From JAFAHD01 sp963772515 (lineage in GTDB: Bacteria > Vulcanimicrobiota > Vulcanimicrobiia > Eremiobacterales > Eremiobacteraceae): a stretch of 64,000 nt of DNA. The notes below the pieces were generated by a model that was not told where the DNA came from, made no database searches, and was given only the letters and a program-made list of their open reading frames with translations. The position numbers were made by a program, and so were the translations under genes. Of the stretch, positions 8,885 through 17,173 are shown piece by piece. Location: the NCBI GenBank assembly GCA_963772515.1, contig CAVYXC010000003.1, positions 558,001-622,000 of the forward strand, in the 5' to 3' direction. The number at the start of each line of letters is the position of its first letter. Position 1 is the first letter of the stretch.

Positions 8885-10471
8885 TCAGCTCCAGGCCGTG
8901 CGTGCCTTCTTGAGCGCGGGCTCCAATCGCTGCGGCTTGCGCAGCGCCTCTTTCCAGGCATCGCCTTTTTTCACGAGCAGACCCGGCACGGTCTTGATGT
9001 TCCAGCGCGCCGCTTCGGCGAAGATGTCGGGGGCCCGCGAGCGCGCCATGCGCGCGACGTCGCTCCACGCAAGCGGCCAGGAGACCGGCGCCTTTGGCCG
9101 GGGACGCACGACGAGCGGCATGACGATGGTCTTGCCTTCGCCCACCTGCGCCCAATCGATGTAGACGCTCCCGCGCTTGCGCTTGGCGATCGAACGTTCC
9201 AATGTGATCGCGTCGCCCATGACGGAGGCCAGCCGCGTCGCGGTCAGCTCGGTGAAGCGGCGGATCTCCGCGTAATCGTAGTCCGGTGCCAGGCGCCACA
9301 TCACATGCAGCCCTTTGCCGCCCGACGTCTTCACGGCGGGTGCGATGCCCAACGCTTCGAGCTCGTCGCGCAGCTGCAATGCCACCTTGGCAAGCGCCGC
9401 AAGCGAGCAGCCTGCTTGCGGGTCGAGGTCCAACAGGCAAAAATCCGGCGAGCCGAGCGAACCGATGCGAGAGATCCAGGCGTGCAGCGTGATCGCCGCC
9501 AGATTCGAAAGCCAGGCAAGCGTGCGCTCGTCGTTGCACACGACGTAGTCGATTTTTGAGCGCTTGCCGTAGGTCGACGGCACGCTCACCGTCTCAACCC
9601 ACTCCGGCGCGCCCCGCGGCGCCTGCTTCTCGAAGAAGGACACGCCCTTGATGCCGTTCGGAAAGCGCTGGAGCGTGAGCGGTCTATCCTTTAGATAGGG
9701 CAGCAGCCAGGGTGCGACGCTCAGGTAGTATTTGATGAGGTCGCCCTTGGTGTACCCGTCATCGGGCCACAGCACTTTGTCGAGATTCGTCAACGCCGGA
9801 ACAGGGCTGCTAGTAGTTGCGCGTTTTGTCAAACGCGCCTTGCCTGCTGTGGCTTTCGAAGGCGCGGCCGCCCGATTGGAGATCCACGTGCGGGCGCGCG
9901 GATTTTTCTCCACTTCGTCAAGCGTGCGGCCGCTTTTCGCGGAGCGTGCGTGCTTTTCAGCATCCCAATCCGGGTCGGCGTACTCGTCCTTGTCCTTGAC
10001 CAACAGCCACGCGTTGTCGCCCGCCTTGCGGCCATGCATCTTCACGAGGGTGAACATACCCCGCAGTTTGCGCCCGTGCAGGATGAACTTGATCTTGCCC
10101 TTGGCGATTTCGCGTGCTGCGTCCGTGCCTTCGGCAAGCGTATACCAGCCGTGATCCCAGACGATCACCTGACCGGCGCCGTAGTTGCCCCGCGGTATTA
10201 CGCCCTCGAAATCGAAGTAGTCAAGCGGGTGGTCCTCGACGTGCATCGCCAGACGCTTGTCGGCCGGATCCAGTGACGGACCTTTCGGCACGGCCCACGA
10301 TTTGAGGACGCCGCCCGCCTCCAAGCGGAAATCGTAGTGCAGGTGGGAAGCGCGGTGCTTTTGCACCACGAAGCGCAGCCGCGTGCCGGCGCGCGGCTTC
10401 ACCGCCCCCGCCGGTTCGCTGGTCTGCTTGAAATCGCGCTTGCGCTTGTACTCCCGCAGCGAACCTTTCAT
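8885..10471 (-). CDS. ligD: LigD-like 3'-phosphoesterase + primase-polymerase, module 2
   Basis: A 528-aa two-domain protein. The N-terminal phosphoesterase domain (about 25-170) shows HLHYDFRLE, VEDHPLDY and IPRGNYGAG, the active-site histidines of LigD-PE. The polymerase domain (about 235-510) shows LTNLDKVLWP, LLDLDP, TSGGKGLHV and VYIDWAQ. In bacteria such as Mycobacterium or Pseudomonas these domains are fused to the ligase; here the ligase is a separate gene immediately upstream, overlapping by 4 bp. The gene ends 13 bp from the end of module 1, tail to tail. Confidence 0.93.
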   Translation of the reverse strand: MKGSLREYKRKRDFKQTSEPAGAVKPRAGTRLRFVVQKHRASHLHYDFRLEAGGVLKSWAVPKGPSLDPADKRLAMHVEDHPLDYFDFEGVIPRGNYGAGQVIVWDHGWYTLAEGTDAAREIAKGKIKFILHGRKLRGMFTLVKMHGRKAGDNAWLLVKDKDEYADPDWDAEKHARSAKSGRTLDEVEKNPRARTWISNRAAAPSKATAGKARLTKRATTSSPVPALTNLDKVLWPDDGYTKGDLIKYYLSVAPWLLPYLKDRPLTLQRFPNGIKGVSFFEKQAPRGAPEWVETVSVPSTYGKRSKIDYVVCNDERTLAWLSNLAAITLHAWISRIGSLGSPDFCLLDLDPQAGCSLAALAKVALQLRDELEALGIAPAVKTSGGKGLHVMWRLAPDYDYAEIRRFTELTATRLASVMGDAITLERSIAKRKRGSVYIDWAQVGEGKTIVMPLVVRPRPKAPVSWPLAWSDVARMARSRAPDIFAEAARWNIKTVPGLLVKKGDAWKEALRKPQRLEPALKKARTAWS

Positions 10472-11442
10472 CGCTCGACCGGCCTCTCATGGACGACATC
10501 TTTCGGGTCTTTGTCGGTCCGCAAGCCGAGGAACACGGGCTGGCGCAACAGCCCATCGTCGGTCCACTCGCCGAACTTCACTTCGGCGACGAGTTTCGGC
10601 CGGACCCAGTGGCTCGTCTTCGGCAGCGGTGGCGGTGGCGGCGGATCGAATGGACAGCGCGCCGTCGCCAGCGGTTTGAGCTTGGCCATGACCGCCTTGA
10701 GCGACGCGCCGTCAAAACCCGTGCCGACGGCGCCGCAAAAGACCAACGCACCTTTTTGATATACCCCGAGCAGCAGTGCGCCGAACTCCGCGCGCGCGCC
10801 CTGCGGATCGGTCCAGCCGCCAACCACGAATTCTTGTTCCAGGTGCGTCTTGATCTTAAGCCAGTCGCGCGAGCGGCGTTCCTGGTAGGTCGAGTCGCGC
10901 CGTTTGGCGACGATGCCTTCGAGCCCTTGGCGTTGCGCCTGCGCGAACAGCCGCTTGCCTTCGCCGATGACGTGCTTGGAATACATCACCCGCGTGGCGC
11001 CTTGTCTGATGACGCGCTCGAGCGCCTTCTTGCGCGCCTCCAGCGGCGTCGAACGGAGATCGCGACGGCCGTCGAAGAGCAGATCGAAGACGGCGTAGAC
11101 GATATGCCCGCTTTGCGCACCGCCGCCGGGACCGGGCTTGAACCGGCGCTGCAGGCGTTGGAACGACGAACGGCCTTTGGCGTCGAGACTGACGATCTCG
11201 CCATCGACGACCAGCGGCGCGCCCTGGAAATCCTCGCTCAGTCCCTCAAGCTCGGGAAACTTCGCGTTGAGCGGCAGCCGATTGCGCGAGACCAATCGGT
11301 GCGCGCCCGACGCACTGATCGTGCAGATCGCGCGAATGCCATCCCATTTCAGCTCGTACAGCCACGCGTCGTCGTCGAACGGCGCGTCGACAAGGGTCGG
11401 CAGCATCGGCTGCTTGATGGTTGGGACCTTCGCAGCGGCCAC
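10468..11442 (-). CDS. ATP-dependent DNA ligase, LigD ligase domain type (module 2)
   Basis: A 324-aa ligase with the nucleophilic lysine in YELKWDGIRA, VVDGEIVSLD (motif III), AVFDLLF, LEGIVAKRRDS (motif IV) and DWLKIKTHLEQEFVVGG (motif V), plus a C-terminal OB fold containing a proline run (DPPPPPPLP). It is intact and overlaps the phosphoesterase-polymerase gene by an ATGA, so LigD activities are split over two coupled genes. No Ku gene adjoins it. Confidence 0.92.
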   Translation of the reverse strand: MAAAKVPTIKQPMLPTLVDAPFDDDAWLYELKWDGIRAICTISASGAHRLVSRNRLPLNAKFPELEGLSEDFQGAPLVVDGEIVSLDAKGRSSFQRLQRRFKPGPGGGAQSGHIVYAVFDLLFDGRRDLRSTPLEARKKALERVIRQGATRVMYSKHVIGEGKRLFAQAQRQGLEGIVAKRRDSTYQERRSRDWLKIKTHLEQEFVVGGWTDPQGARAEFGALLLGVYQKGALVFCGAVGTGFDGASLKAVMAKLKPLATARCPFDPPPPPPLPKTSHWVRPKLVAEVKFGEWTDDGLLRQPVFLGLRTDKDPKDVVHERPVER

Positions 11443-11546
11443 GGCCCGCCATCTTTAGACGCACGACGGCAGGCGCCTTGCCGGAAAGCGGACGGCGCCC
11501 CGCCCTCGTGCAGGGCGCGGCGCCGCGGACAGTGCTCGAGCAGTTC

Positions 11547-11717
11547 CTAGCTCGCCAGTTCGTCGTCTCCGTCAAGCACGAGCATCAGGCGCGAACGCTC
11601 CTCGGCAGGCTTCTTGTCGTTGACGCCCATCTCAAGACAACGCGCGCACAGCACGGTGCCGTCTTCGACCGCGAACACTTCACCGAGATCTCGGTGGCAG
11701 GCGCTGCATACTGGCAT
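11547..11717 (-). CDS. Small zinc-ribbon protein (two CxxC)
   Basis: A 56-aa protein beginning MPVCSACH with a second knuckle CARC, so four cysteines can hold one zinc ion. A strong GGGGGAAA ribosome site precedes the ATG I chose; a longer in-frame start adds only basic residues and ignores that site. It resembles the small protein at 31416-31592 (CDVC...CEAC) in size and layout. Function unknown; such mini-ribbons often act as protein or nucleic-acid adaptors. Confidence 0.65.
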   Translation of the reverse strand: MPVCSACHRDLGEVFAVEDGTVLCARCLEMGVNDKKPAEERSRLMLVLDGDDELAS

Positions 11718-11866
11718 GTCGTTTCCCCCGGAGCGACGCCTACGGTCCCCCACCTAAGGCGCTACCCATCACCCAGTATATCGGCGCCGTCGCAGCCCAG
11801 ACAAGAACGCCCGCTCACATTCGACCGCGGTCACAGGCCCTCGAGCGTGGGCATACGTGCGCGGGG

Positions 11867-12079
11867 TTACTTTTTGCGTCGCCGCGGCGGTGCGGGCGGT
11901 AGTTTGCCCCCCTCTTTTCGTGCCTCGGACAGGCCGATGGCGATCGCTTGGCGCCGGCTGGTGACTTTCGCGCCGGACCGGCCCGAGCGCAGTTTGCCCT
12001 GCTTCATCTCCCGGACTGCCCGTTCGACATCTTCCGACGCCTTGGGGCCGTATTTGCGATTTTTCTTGCGTGCTGCCAT
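11867..12079 (-). CDS. DUF6496-like small basic protein
   Basis: 70 aa, very basic. The core KQGKLRSGRSGAKVTSRRQA followed by IAIGLSEARKEG matches the DUF6496 pattern (KxGKLxSG, then RxQAIAIxLSEAR). The C-terminus is proline- and arginine-rich. A GGAGACAC ribosome site lies 5' of the ATG. The family has no proven role; its charge suggests nucleic-acid binding. It stands alone between the ligase region and the YihY gene. Confidence 0.75.
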   Translation of the reverse strand: MAARKKNRKYGPKASEDVERAVREMKQGKLRSGRSGAKVTSRRQAIAIGLSEARKEGGKLPPAPPRRRKK

Positions 12080-12203
12080 GGTGAGCTGTGTCTCCTTGTC
12101 GTGCGTTGTGGGACCTGTTCATTGTATTGCCACGCGCCCGCGCCCGTCAAACCCGCCTGGGGTAGGCGCCCAGCCGGATTATCATGAAACCACGCGCGCT
12201 GAT

Positions 12204-13060
12204 ATGAGATACGGCGTACGCTAACCGTCCTGCGGGAGGCCTGGCAAGGCTGGAATCGGCACCACACGCCACATCTGGCGGCGGCGCTCTCCTTCTACCT
12301 GGCGCTTTCACTAGCGCCGCTGCTCGTGATCGCCATCGCCGTCGCCGGCTTGGTCATCGGTCCCCGGCTTGCGACGCAAGACGTGCTCGGGCCGCTCAAC
12401 GCATTCATCGGCACGTCGGGCGCGCGCTTTCTCGGTAATTTGGTCAACGGCCTCACCCGGCCAGCGCCCAACCTTGTGGCGGCAAGCGTCGGCGTCACGG
12501 CATTGATCCTCGGCGCGAGCGGCGCGTTCATCCAGCTCCAAGATGCGCTCAATATCGTATTCGACGCGAAGACGCGCCCGGCGAACGTATGGCGCATCTT
12601 CCAGGTGCGTTTCTTGGGATTCTTGATGGCGCTCATCATCGGCATGCTGGTTCTTGGCCTGCAACTGCTCAACGCTTTTGTGACGGCCTTTGCCGCCGGA
12701 CCGCCCGACCCGGTCCGCAGCGGCGTTTTCGCCGTAGCCGGCGCAGTGGGCTCGCTGGTGATCATCGGAGCGCTCTTCGCCCTTCTCTTCCGATACGTGC
12801 CCGACACGCGGATCGCGTGGCGCAACGCGCTCGTCGGGGGCCTGTTGACGGCCTTCTTATTCTTGCTCGGCCAGTGGGCGTTGAGCATGTATGTCGGCCA
12901 TAGCGCGCTGCGTTCTATCCACGGCGCGGCGGCTGCCGGATTGATCATCTTGACGTGGCTGTACTATTCGTCATCGGTGGTATTTTTCGGCGCCGAGGTC
13001 ACGCGCGCGTACGCGCTTCACCGGCGCCAGAGCGACCTACCGGGCCTCGAGGCTGGCTGA
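12204..13060 (+). CDS. YihY/BrkB family inner-membrane protein, start codon missing or frameshifted
   Basis: Several hydrophobic segments and the YihY (formerly RNase BN) pattern: PHLAAALSFYLALSLAPLL, SASVGV-like helix, FDAKTRPANVW, FRYVPDTRIAWRNALVGGLL and WLYYSSSVVFFGAEVTRAYA. The conserved first helix is in frame from about 12230, but that frame holds no ATG, GTG or TTG before GTG 12326, which would delete helix 1. An ATG at 12204 (MRYGVR) is one base out of frame and runs into a stop at 12222. Adding one base near 12218-12222 would restore a normal N-terminus. Either the start is CTG 12230, or a base is missing in the sequence or genome. Confidence 0.75.
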
Positions 13061-13186
13061 AAAATATGACGAGGGGTCGCTCGATAGGGCGACCTCGAGC
13101 AACCCCAACTCTTATACCCGAACAGCTTGAGAATTCGCAGAGAGGACTAAACGGAACCGCGGCGCGCGACGCGGAATCAACGGCCC

Positions 13187-13765
13187 ATGGACGCGCGACG
13201 TTATCCCCAGGTGCGCCAGATGCTGCGCCTTCTTCGCTCCCCGATCAGGCTCGAGGAATACGAGCTGGCGGTCGGCCTGCGCGATGCGCTCGGCTGCGAG
13301 TCGGCGTGCGACGCCGTGATGGCGGTCGTGCAGCGCGCTCTGCCGGGGCCGACCGACCTCAGCCAGCTGATGCGCGCCGCCGTGTTGTCGCAAGACCTTG
13401 ACGGGAACAAGGCGCGCCGCGTGGCGGCATCTCTCGGGCTTTCGCTGCGCTCGTACTTCCGCTATCGCCGGGCGGCGATCGAGCTCATCGCTCTCGCGGT
13501 CGAGCGCGAACTGCGTCCGCCGCGGGCGGTCGCCGGAAGCGCGCAGCTCACGCAGCACTGGCGCAAGAAAATGCGTGAAGCGCTTAACATGAAACCCAGC
13601 TGCGAACGCTGCGCGGCGCAGCTGCCGCCGTCGGCGAACGCGTTCATCTGCAGCTTTGAATGCACGTTCTGCCCGGCGTGCGCTGCGGCGTCGCACCACG
13701 TGTGTCCGAATTGCGGTGGTGAGCTGCGCGTGCGTCCGCGCAGAGACGTAGCGCTGACCGCCTGA
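13187..13765 (+). CDS. Helical N-domain fused to a DUF1272 zinc domain
   Basis: The C-terminal ~55 residues match DUF1272: KPSCERCAAQLPP, ICSFECTFCPAC and CPNCGGEL, seven or more cysteines for zinc. DUF1272 proteins are normally about 60-90 aa and stand-alone. Here 135 residues precede the domain, including a helix-turn-helix-like stretch (RRVAASLGLSLRSYFRYRRA). That suggests a DNA-binding regulator with a zinc sensor or structural tail; this is inference. No strong ribosome site is visible before the ATG. Confidence 0.7.
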   Translation: MDARRYPQVRQMLRLLRSPIRLEEYELAVGLRDALGCESACDAVMAVVQRALPGPTDLSQLMRAAVLSQDLDGNKARRVAASLGLSLRSYFRYRRAAIELIALAVERELRPPRAVAGSAQLTQHWRKKMREALNMKPSCERCAAQLPPSANAFICSFECTFCPACAAASHHVCPNCGGELRVRPRRDVALTA

Positions 13766-13788
13766 CGCGACAACGTGCCGAGGCTGTA

Positions 13789-14895
13789 GTGCGCGCATCT
13801 TCGCAGTTCGAGCTATTAGAGTCCGCCCCGGACGCGATGGTCCTCGTCGATCGAGGGGGCCGGATCATCATGGCTAATTCTCAGACCGAGAAGCTCTTCG
13901 GACATGCGCGTGCAGAGCTCGTGGGCCAGCCGGTCGAGACGCTCGTGCCCGAACGCTTCCGCGCGCGCCATGGCGGCCATCGCGCCGGGTTCTTCCAAGA
14001 TCCGCGCGTGCGCCCCATGGGCGCCGATCTCGAGCTGTACGGGCTGAGGAAGGACGGGACTGAATTCCCGGTCGAGATCAGCTTGAGTCCGCTGCACACC
14101 GAGGAGGGCGAGCTGGTCGTCAGCGCGATCCGCGACATCACGCAGCGCAAGAGATTCGAGGAGGCGCTGCGCGATAAGAACGTCGAGCTCGAGCGGGCCA
14201 GTCGCGCCAAAGACCGCTTCCTCGCCAGCATGAGCCACGAGTTGCGCACGCCGCTCAACGCGATCATCGGCTTCACCGGCACGCTGCTCATGCGGCTGCC
14301 CGGCCCGCTGGTCCCCGAGCAAGAGCAACAGCTGCAGCTCGTCCAATCCAGCGCCCGCCACCTGTTGAGGCTGATCAATGACATCCTCGATCTGGCCAAG
14401 ATCGAGTCTGGCCGCGTCGACATGACCATCGAACCCGTCGACGTCCAGGAGGTGGTGGATGAGGTGACGCTCTCGATGCGCGGCGCCGCCGACGCCAAAG
14501 GCCTGCAGCTTGAGGTGGTCACGCCGGCACATGGCATCTCCATCACCTCGAACCGCCGCTTCATGCGCCAGATCCTCATCAACCTGGTCAACAACGCGGT
14601 CAAGTACACCGACGAGGGCTGGGTGCGCATAGAGCTCTCGCGGCGCTACGCGGACGGCGGCTCGCGGATGAACCTCACCGTGCACGACAGCGGCATCGGC
14701 ATCTCGCAGGATGATCAGGAAAAACTCTTCTTGGCGTTCGAACAATTGGATGCTGCCGAAGCTCGCCGAGCGGGAGGCGTCGGATTGGGTCTGTACCTCA
14801 GCCATAGGCTGGCGACGCTGCTCGGTGGGGATCTGCGGGTCGCCAGCACGCCGGGTCAGGGCAGCTCCTTCTCGCTCGAGTTGCCGGAACGCTGA
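13789..14895 (+). CDS. PAS-domain sensor histidine kinase
   Basis: 368 aa with no membrane segment, so cytoplasmic. An N-terminal PAS domain (about 5-120; PDAMVLVDRGGRIIMAN, then FPVEISLSPL) is followed by HisKA with phospho-His in SMSHELRTPLN near residue 150. The ATPase domain shows NLVNNAVKYT (N box), DSGIGI (G1) and GGVGLGLYLS (G2). GTG start. The two receiver proteins follow directly, 1 bp after the stop and then overlapping, so the three form a phosphorelay operon. Confidence 0.93.
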   Translation: MRASSQFELLESAPDAMVLVDRGGRIIMANSQTEKLFGHARAELVGQPVETLVPERFRARHGGHRAGFFQDPRVRPMGADLELYGLRKDGTEFPVEISLSPLHTEEGELVVSAIRDITQRKRFEEALRDKNVELERASRAKDRFLASMSHELRTPLNAIIGFTGTLLMRLPGPLVPEQEQQLQLVQSSARHLLRLINDILDLAKIESGRVDMTIEPVDVQEVVDEVTLSMRGAADAKGLQLEVVTPAHGISITSNRRFMRQILINLVNNAVKYTDEGWVRIELSRRYADGGSRMNLTVHDSGIGISQDDQEKLFLAFEQLDAAEARRAGGVGLGLYLSHRLATLLGGDLRVASTPGQGSSFSLELPER

Positions 14896-14896
14896 C

Positions 14897-15706
14897 ATGG
14901 CGCGCATCCTCGTCATCGATGACAATTCGACGAATCTGGAGCTGATGCTGTATCTGCTCAAAGCGTTCGGACACGATGCGGTCGGCCTTACAGACGGCTG
15001 GGCGGGCTTTGAAGCGGCCAAGCGCGATGGCCACGACATAATCCTGTCCGATCTTCTGATGCCCGGGCTGGATGGATATCAGTTGGCGGCGACGCTCAAG
15101 GCCGACCCGGCGACAAAGGCGGTCCCGCTGATCGCGGTGACCGCGCTCGCGATGGTCGGCGATCGGCAGCGAGCGTTGGAGGCCGGTTTCGACGGCTACA
15201 TCGCTAAACCGATCGACCCCGAGAAATTCGTGTCCCAGATCGAAGCGTTCTTGCCCGAGGGCAAGCGCAGCACAGGCCCTGCCGTACACGAGGCCGCACG
15301 TGCCCGCCCCAGAGCGGCATCCACCGGGCCGCTGGTGCTCGTGATCGATGACATGCAGGTCAACCTCCAAGTCGTGCGCGGCGCGCTGGAACCGCTGGGT
15401 TATCGCATCGCCGACGCGCAATATCCGGCGCAGGCGATGGAGTTGGCACGCTCGGTTCGGCCGGCGCTGATCCTGTGCGACGTGCATATGCCTGGCTTCG
15501 ACGGCTTCGACGTGCTCGCGCAGTTGAACGCGGACGCGCAGCTGCGGACGATCCCGTTCATCTTCTTATCCTCGACGGCGACCGACCCCGACGACTCGGC
15601 ACGCGGACTCGCGCTGGGTGCGCGGCGTTTCTTGATGCGGCCCATCGAACCGGCCCAGCTCGCCATCGTCGTGGACGAATGCCTGCGCGAGGCCAAGAAT
15701 GGCTGA
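14897..15706 (+). CDS. Response regulator with two receiver domains, no output domain
   Basis: 269 aa. REC1 (about 1-120) has ILVIDD, phospho-acceptor Asp in ILSDLLMPG, and YIAKPID with the conserved Lys. REC2 (about 145-265) has LVIDD, LILCDVHMPG and FLMRPIE, where the conserved Lys is replaced by Arg (MRP), which may change its switching. No DNA-binding or enzymatic output is attached, so it probably passes or buffers phosphate. It starts 1 bp after the kinase stop. Confidence 0.92.
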   Translation: MARILVIDDNSTNLELMLYLLKAFGHDAVGLTDGWAGFEAAKRDGHDIILSDLLMPGLDGYQLAATLKADPATKAVPLIAVTALAMVGDRQRALEAGFDGYIAKPIDPEKFVSQIEAFLPEGKRSTGPAVHEAARARPRAASTGPLVLVIDDMQVNLQVVRGALEPLGYRIADAQYPAQAMELARSVRPALILCDVHMPGFDGFDVLAQLNADAQLRTIPFIFLSSTATDPDDSARGLALGARRFLMRPIEPAQLAIVVDECLREAKNG

Positions 15707-16064
15707 CATCCTCGTCGTCGACGACGATCCGATCAATCGCCTGCTGCTGACGACGATCCTCGAGCATCACGGTCACGCGATTTTCGAGGCCGCGGATGGA
15801 GCGCACGCGCTCGGATGGTTGAAGGAGCGATCGCCGGATCTCATCATCGTCGACCTCAACATGCCGCGCATGGATGGTCTCGAATTTCTTAAGGTCTTCC
15901 GTGCCGATGAGCGCCACGCCGGCGTCGCGGTCGTCATCCATACAGCCACACTCGTCGACGATGGATTGCGCGCGCTCCTCGAACTGTATGCGGTGGCTGG
16001 GGTGCTCGCCAAGCCGTGCGAGCCCCACGAGGTGGTCGACAGCGTCGAATCAGCGCTGCGCTGA
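15699..16064 (+). CDS. Single-domain response regulator
   Basis: 121-aa stand-alone receiver: ILVVDDD, LIIVDLNMPRMDG (phospho-Asp near residue 52), HTAT and LAKPCE with the conserved Lys. It overlaps the double-receiver gene by 8 bp. With the upstream kinase it completes a His-Asp relay whose final output must be encoded elsewhere. Confidence 0.92.
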   Translation: MADILVVDDDPINRLLLTTILEHHGHAIFEAADGAHALGWLKERSPDLIIVDLNMPRMDGLEFLKVFRADERHAGVAVVIHTATLVDDGLRALLELYAVAGVLAKPCEPHEVVDSVESALR

Positions 16065-16129
16065 GCGTCTTCCGACCGGCTTCACACGAGGGTAACCTCC
16101 GAGCGTTACGCTGATGGCGGAGGTGAGCC

Positions 16130-17173
16130 ATGAAGACATTCGTGATGAAGCAGATCGGACAAGTCGGGTTCATGGACAAGCCGAAGCCGGAGCCTGGACC
16201 GAACGATGCGATCGTCCGCACCACAGCCGCGCTCATCTGCACTTCGGATTCGCACACCGTCAAGGGCGCGATCGGCGAGCGCAAGGACCTGACGCTCGGT
16301 CACGAAGCGGTCGGCGTCGTCGATCGCGTCGGCGCCGAAGTAAAACTGTTCAAGCCGGGCGATCGCGTCCTCGTCGGCGCCATAACCCCAGTCTGGGGAG
16401 ACCTCGCATCGCAAGCCGGCCATCCTTCGCAGTCCGAGCAGCCTCTTGGAGGCTGGCGATTTGCCAACCTCAAGGACGGCGTGTTCGCGGAATACTTCCA
16501 CGTCAACGAGGCTGATGCGAATATGGCGTTGATCCCCGCGTCTGTGCCGGACGAGTCAGCGGTGTACTGCGCCGACATGCTGTCCACCGGCTTCATGGGC
16601 GCGGAAAATGCGGCTATCCCGATCGGCGGCACGGTGGCGGTGTTCGCGGAGGGCCCGGTGGGCCTGATGGCCACTGCGGGCGCGCGCCTGCTTGGCGCAG
16701 GCCTGGTGATCGGCGTCGACGCGGTGCCCGCGCGCAAAGAGCTCGCTCGCTTCTATGGCGCCGATGAAGTGGTAGATCCTGACGACGCGGTGGCGCGGAT
16801 CATGGCTCTGACGGGCGGCCGCGGCGTGGACTCGGCGATCGAAGCGCTCGGAGCGGAGATCACGCTCGCCAACTCGGTGCGCGTCACGAAAGCGGGCGGC
16901 ACGATATCAAACATCGGTTATCATGGACACGGAGAGTACGTAAGTATTCCGCGCGTCGAATGGGGCGTCGGCATGGCGGAAAAGACCATCCGCACCGGCC
17001 TGTGCCCGGGCGGCCGTCTGCGCATGGAGCGTTTGCTCGTCATGCTCGAGCGCAAGCGCATCGATCCGACGCGGATGACGACCCATCGGTTCGCGTTCGC
17101 TGAGATCGATAAAGCCTTCGAGATCATGGACAAGAAACTCGACGGCGTCATCAAACCGCTGATCGCCTTCTAG
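16130..17173 (+). CDS. Zinc-dependent secondary alcohol dehydrogenase (TbADH-like)
   Basis: 347 aa. It follows the Thermoanaerobacter/Clostridium secondary ADH along its length: CTSDSHT (Cys zinc ligand), GHEAVG (His), CADMLSTGF (Asp ligand), VGLMATAG, EWGVGMAEKTI and CPGGRLRMERL. The family reduces ketones or oxidises secondary alcohols such as 2-propanol. In the Rossmann loop TbADH has Gly-Ser-Arg for NADP; here the sequence is GVDAVPARKE, with Asp at that place, which predicts NAD preference. A perfect GGAGGTGA ribosome site lies before the ATG. Its stop overlaps the dinB stop, tail to tail. Confidence 0.88.
   Translation: MKTFVMKQIGQVGFMDKPKPEPGPNDAIVRTTAALICTSDSHTVKGAIGERKDLTLGHEAVGVVDRVGAEVKLFKPGDRVLVGAITPVWGDLASQAGHPSQSEQPLGGWRFANLKDGVFAEYFHVNEADANMALIPASVPDESAVYCADMLSTGFMGAENAAIPIGGTVAVFAEGPVGLMATAGARLLGAGLVIGVDAVPARKELARFYGADEVVDPDDAVARIMALTGGRGVDSAIEALGAEITLANSVRVTKAGGTISNIGYHGHGEYVSIPRVEWGVGMAEKTIRTGLCPGGRLRMERLLVMLERKRIDPTRMTTHRFAFAEIDKAFEIMDKKLDGVIKPLIAF

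Noticed and set aside
8885..11442. A single LigD broken by a frameshift
   Set aside because: The ligase ends normally and overlaps the next gene by a clean ATGA; both proteins are complete, so two coupled genes are more likely.
11421..12224. Plus-strand open frame of 267 codons over the zinc-ribbon and DUF6496-like genes
   Set aside because: Low-complexity Arg/Pro content and no ribosome site; the minus-strand small genes have family matches or a strong SD.
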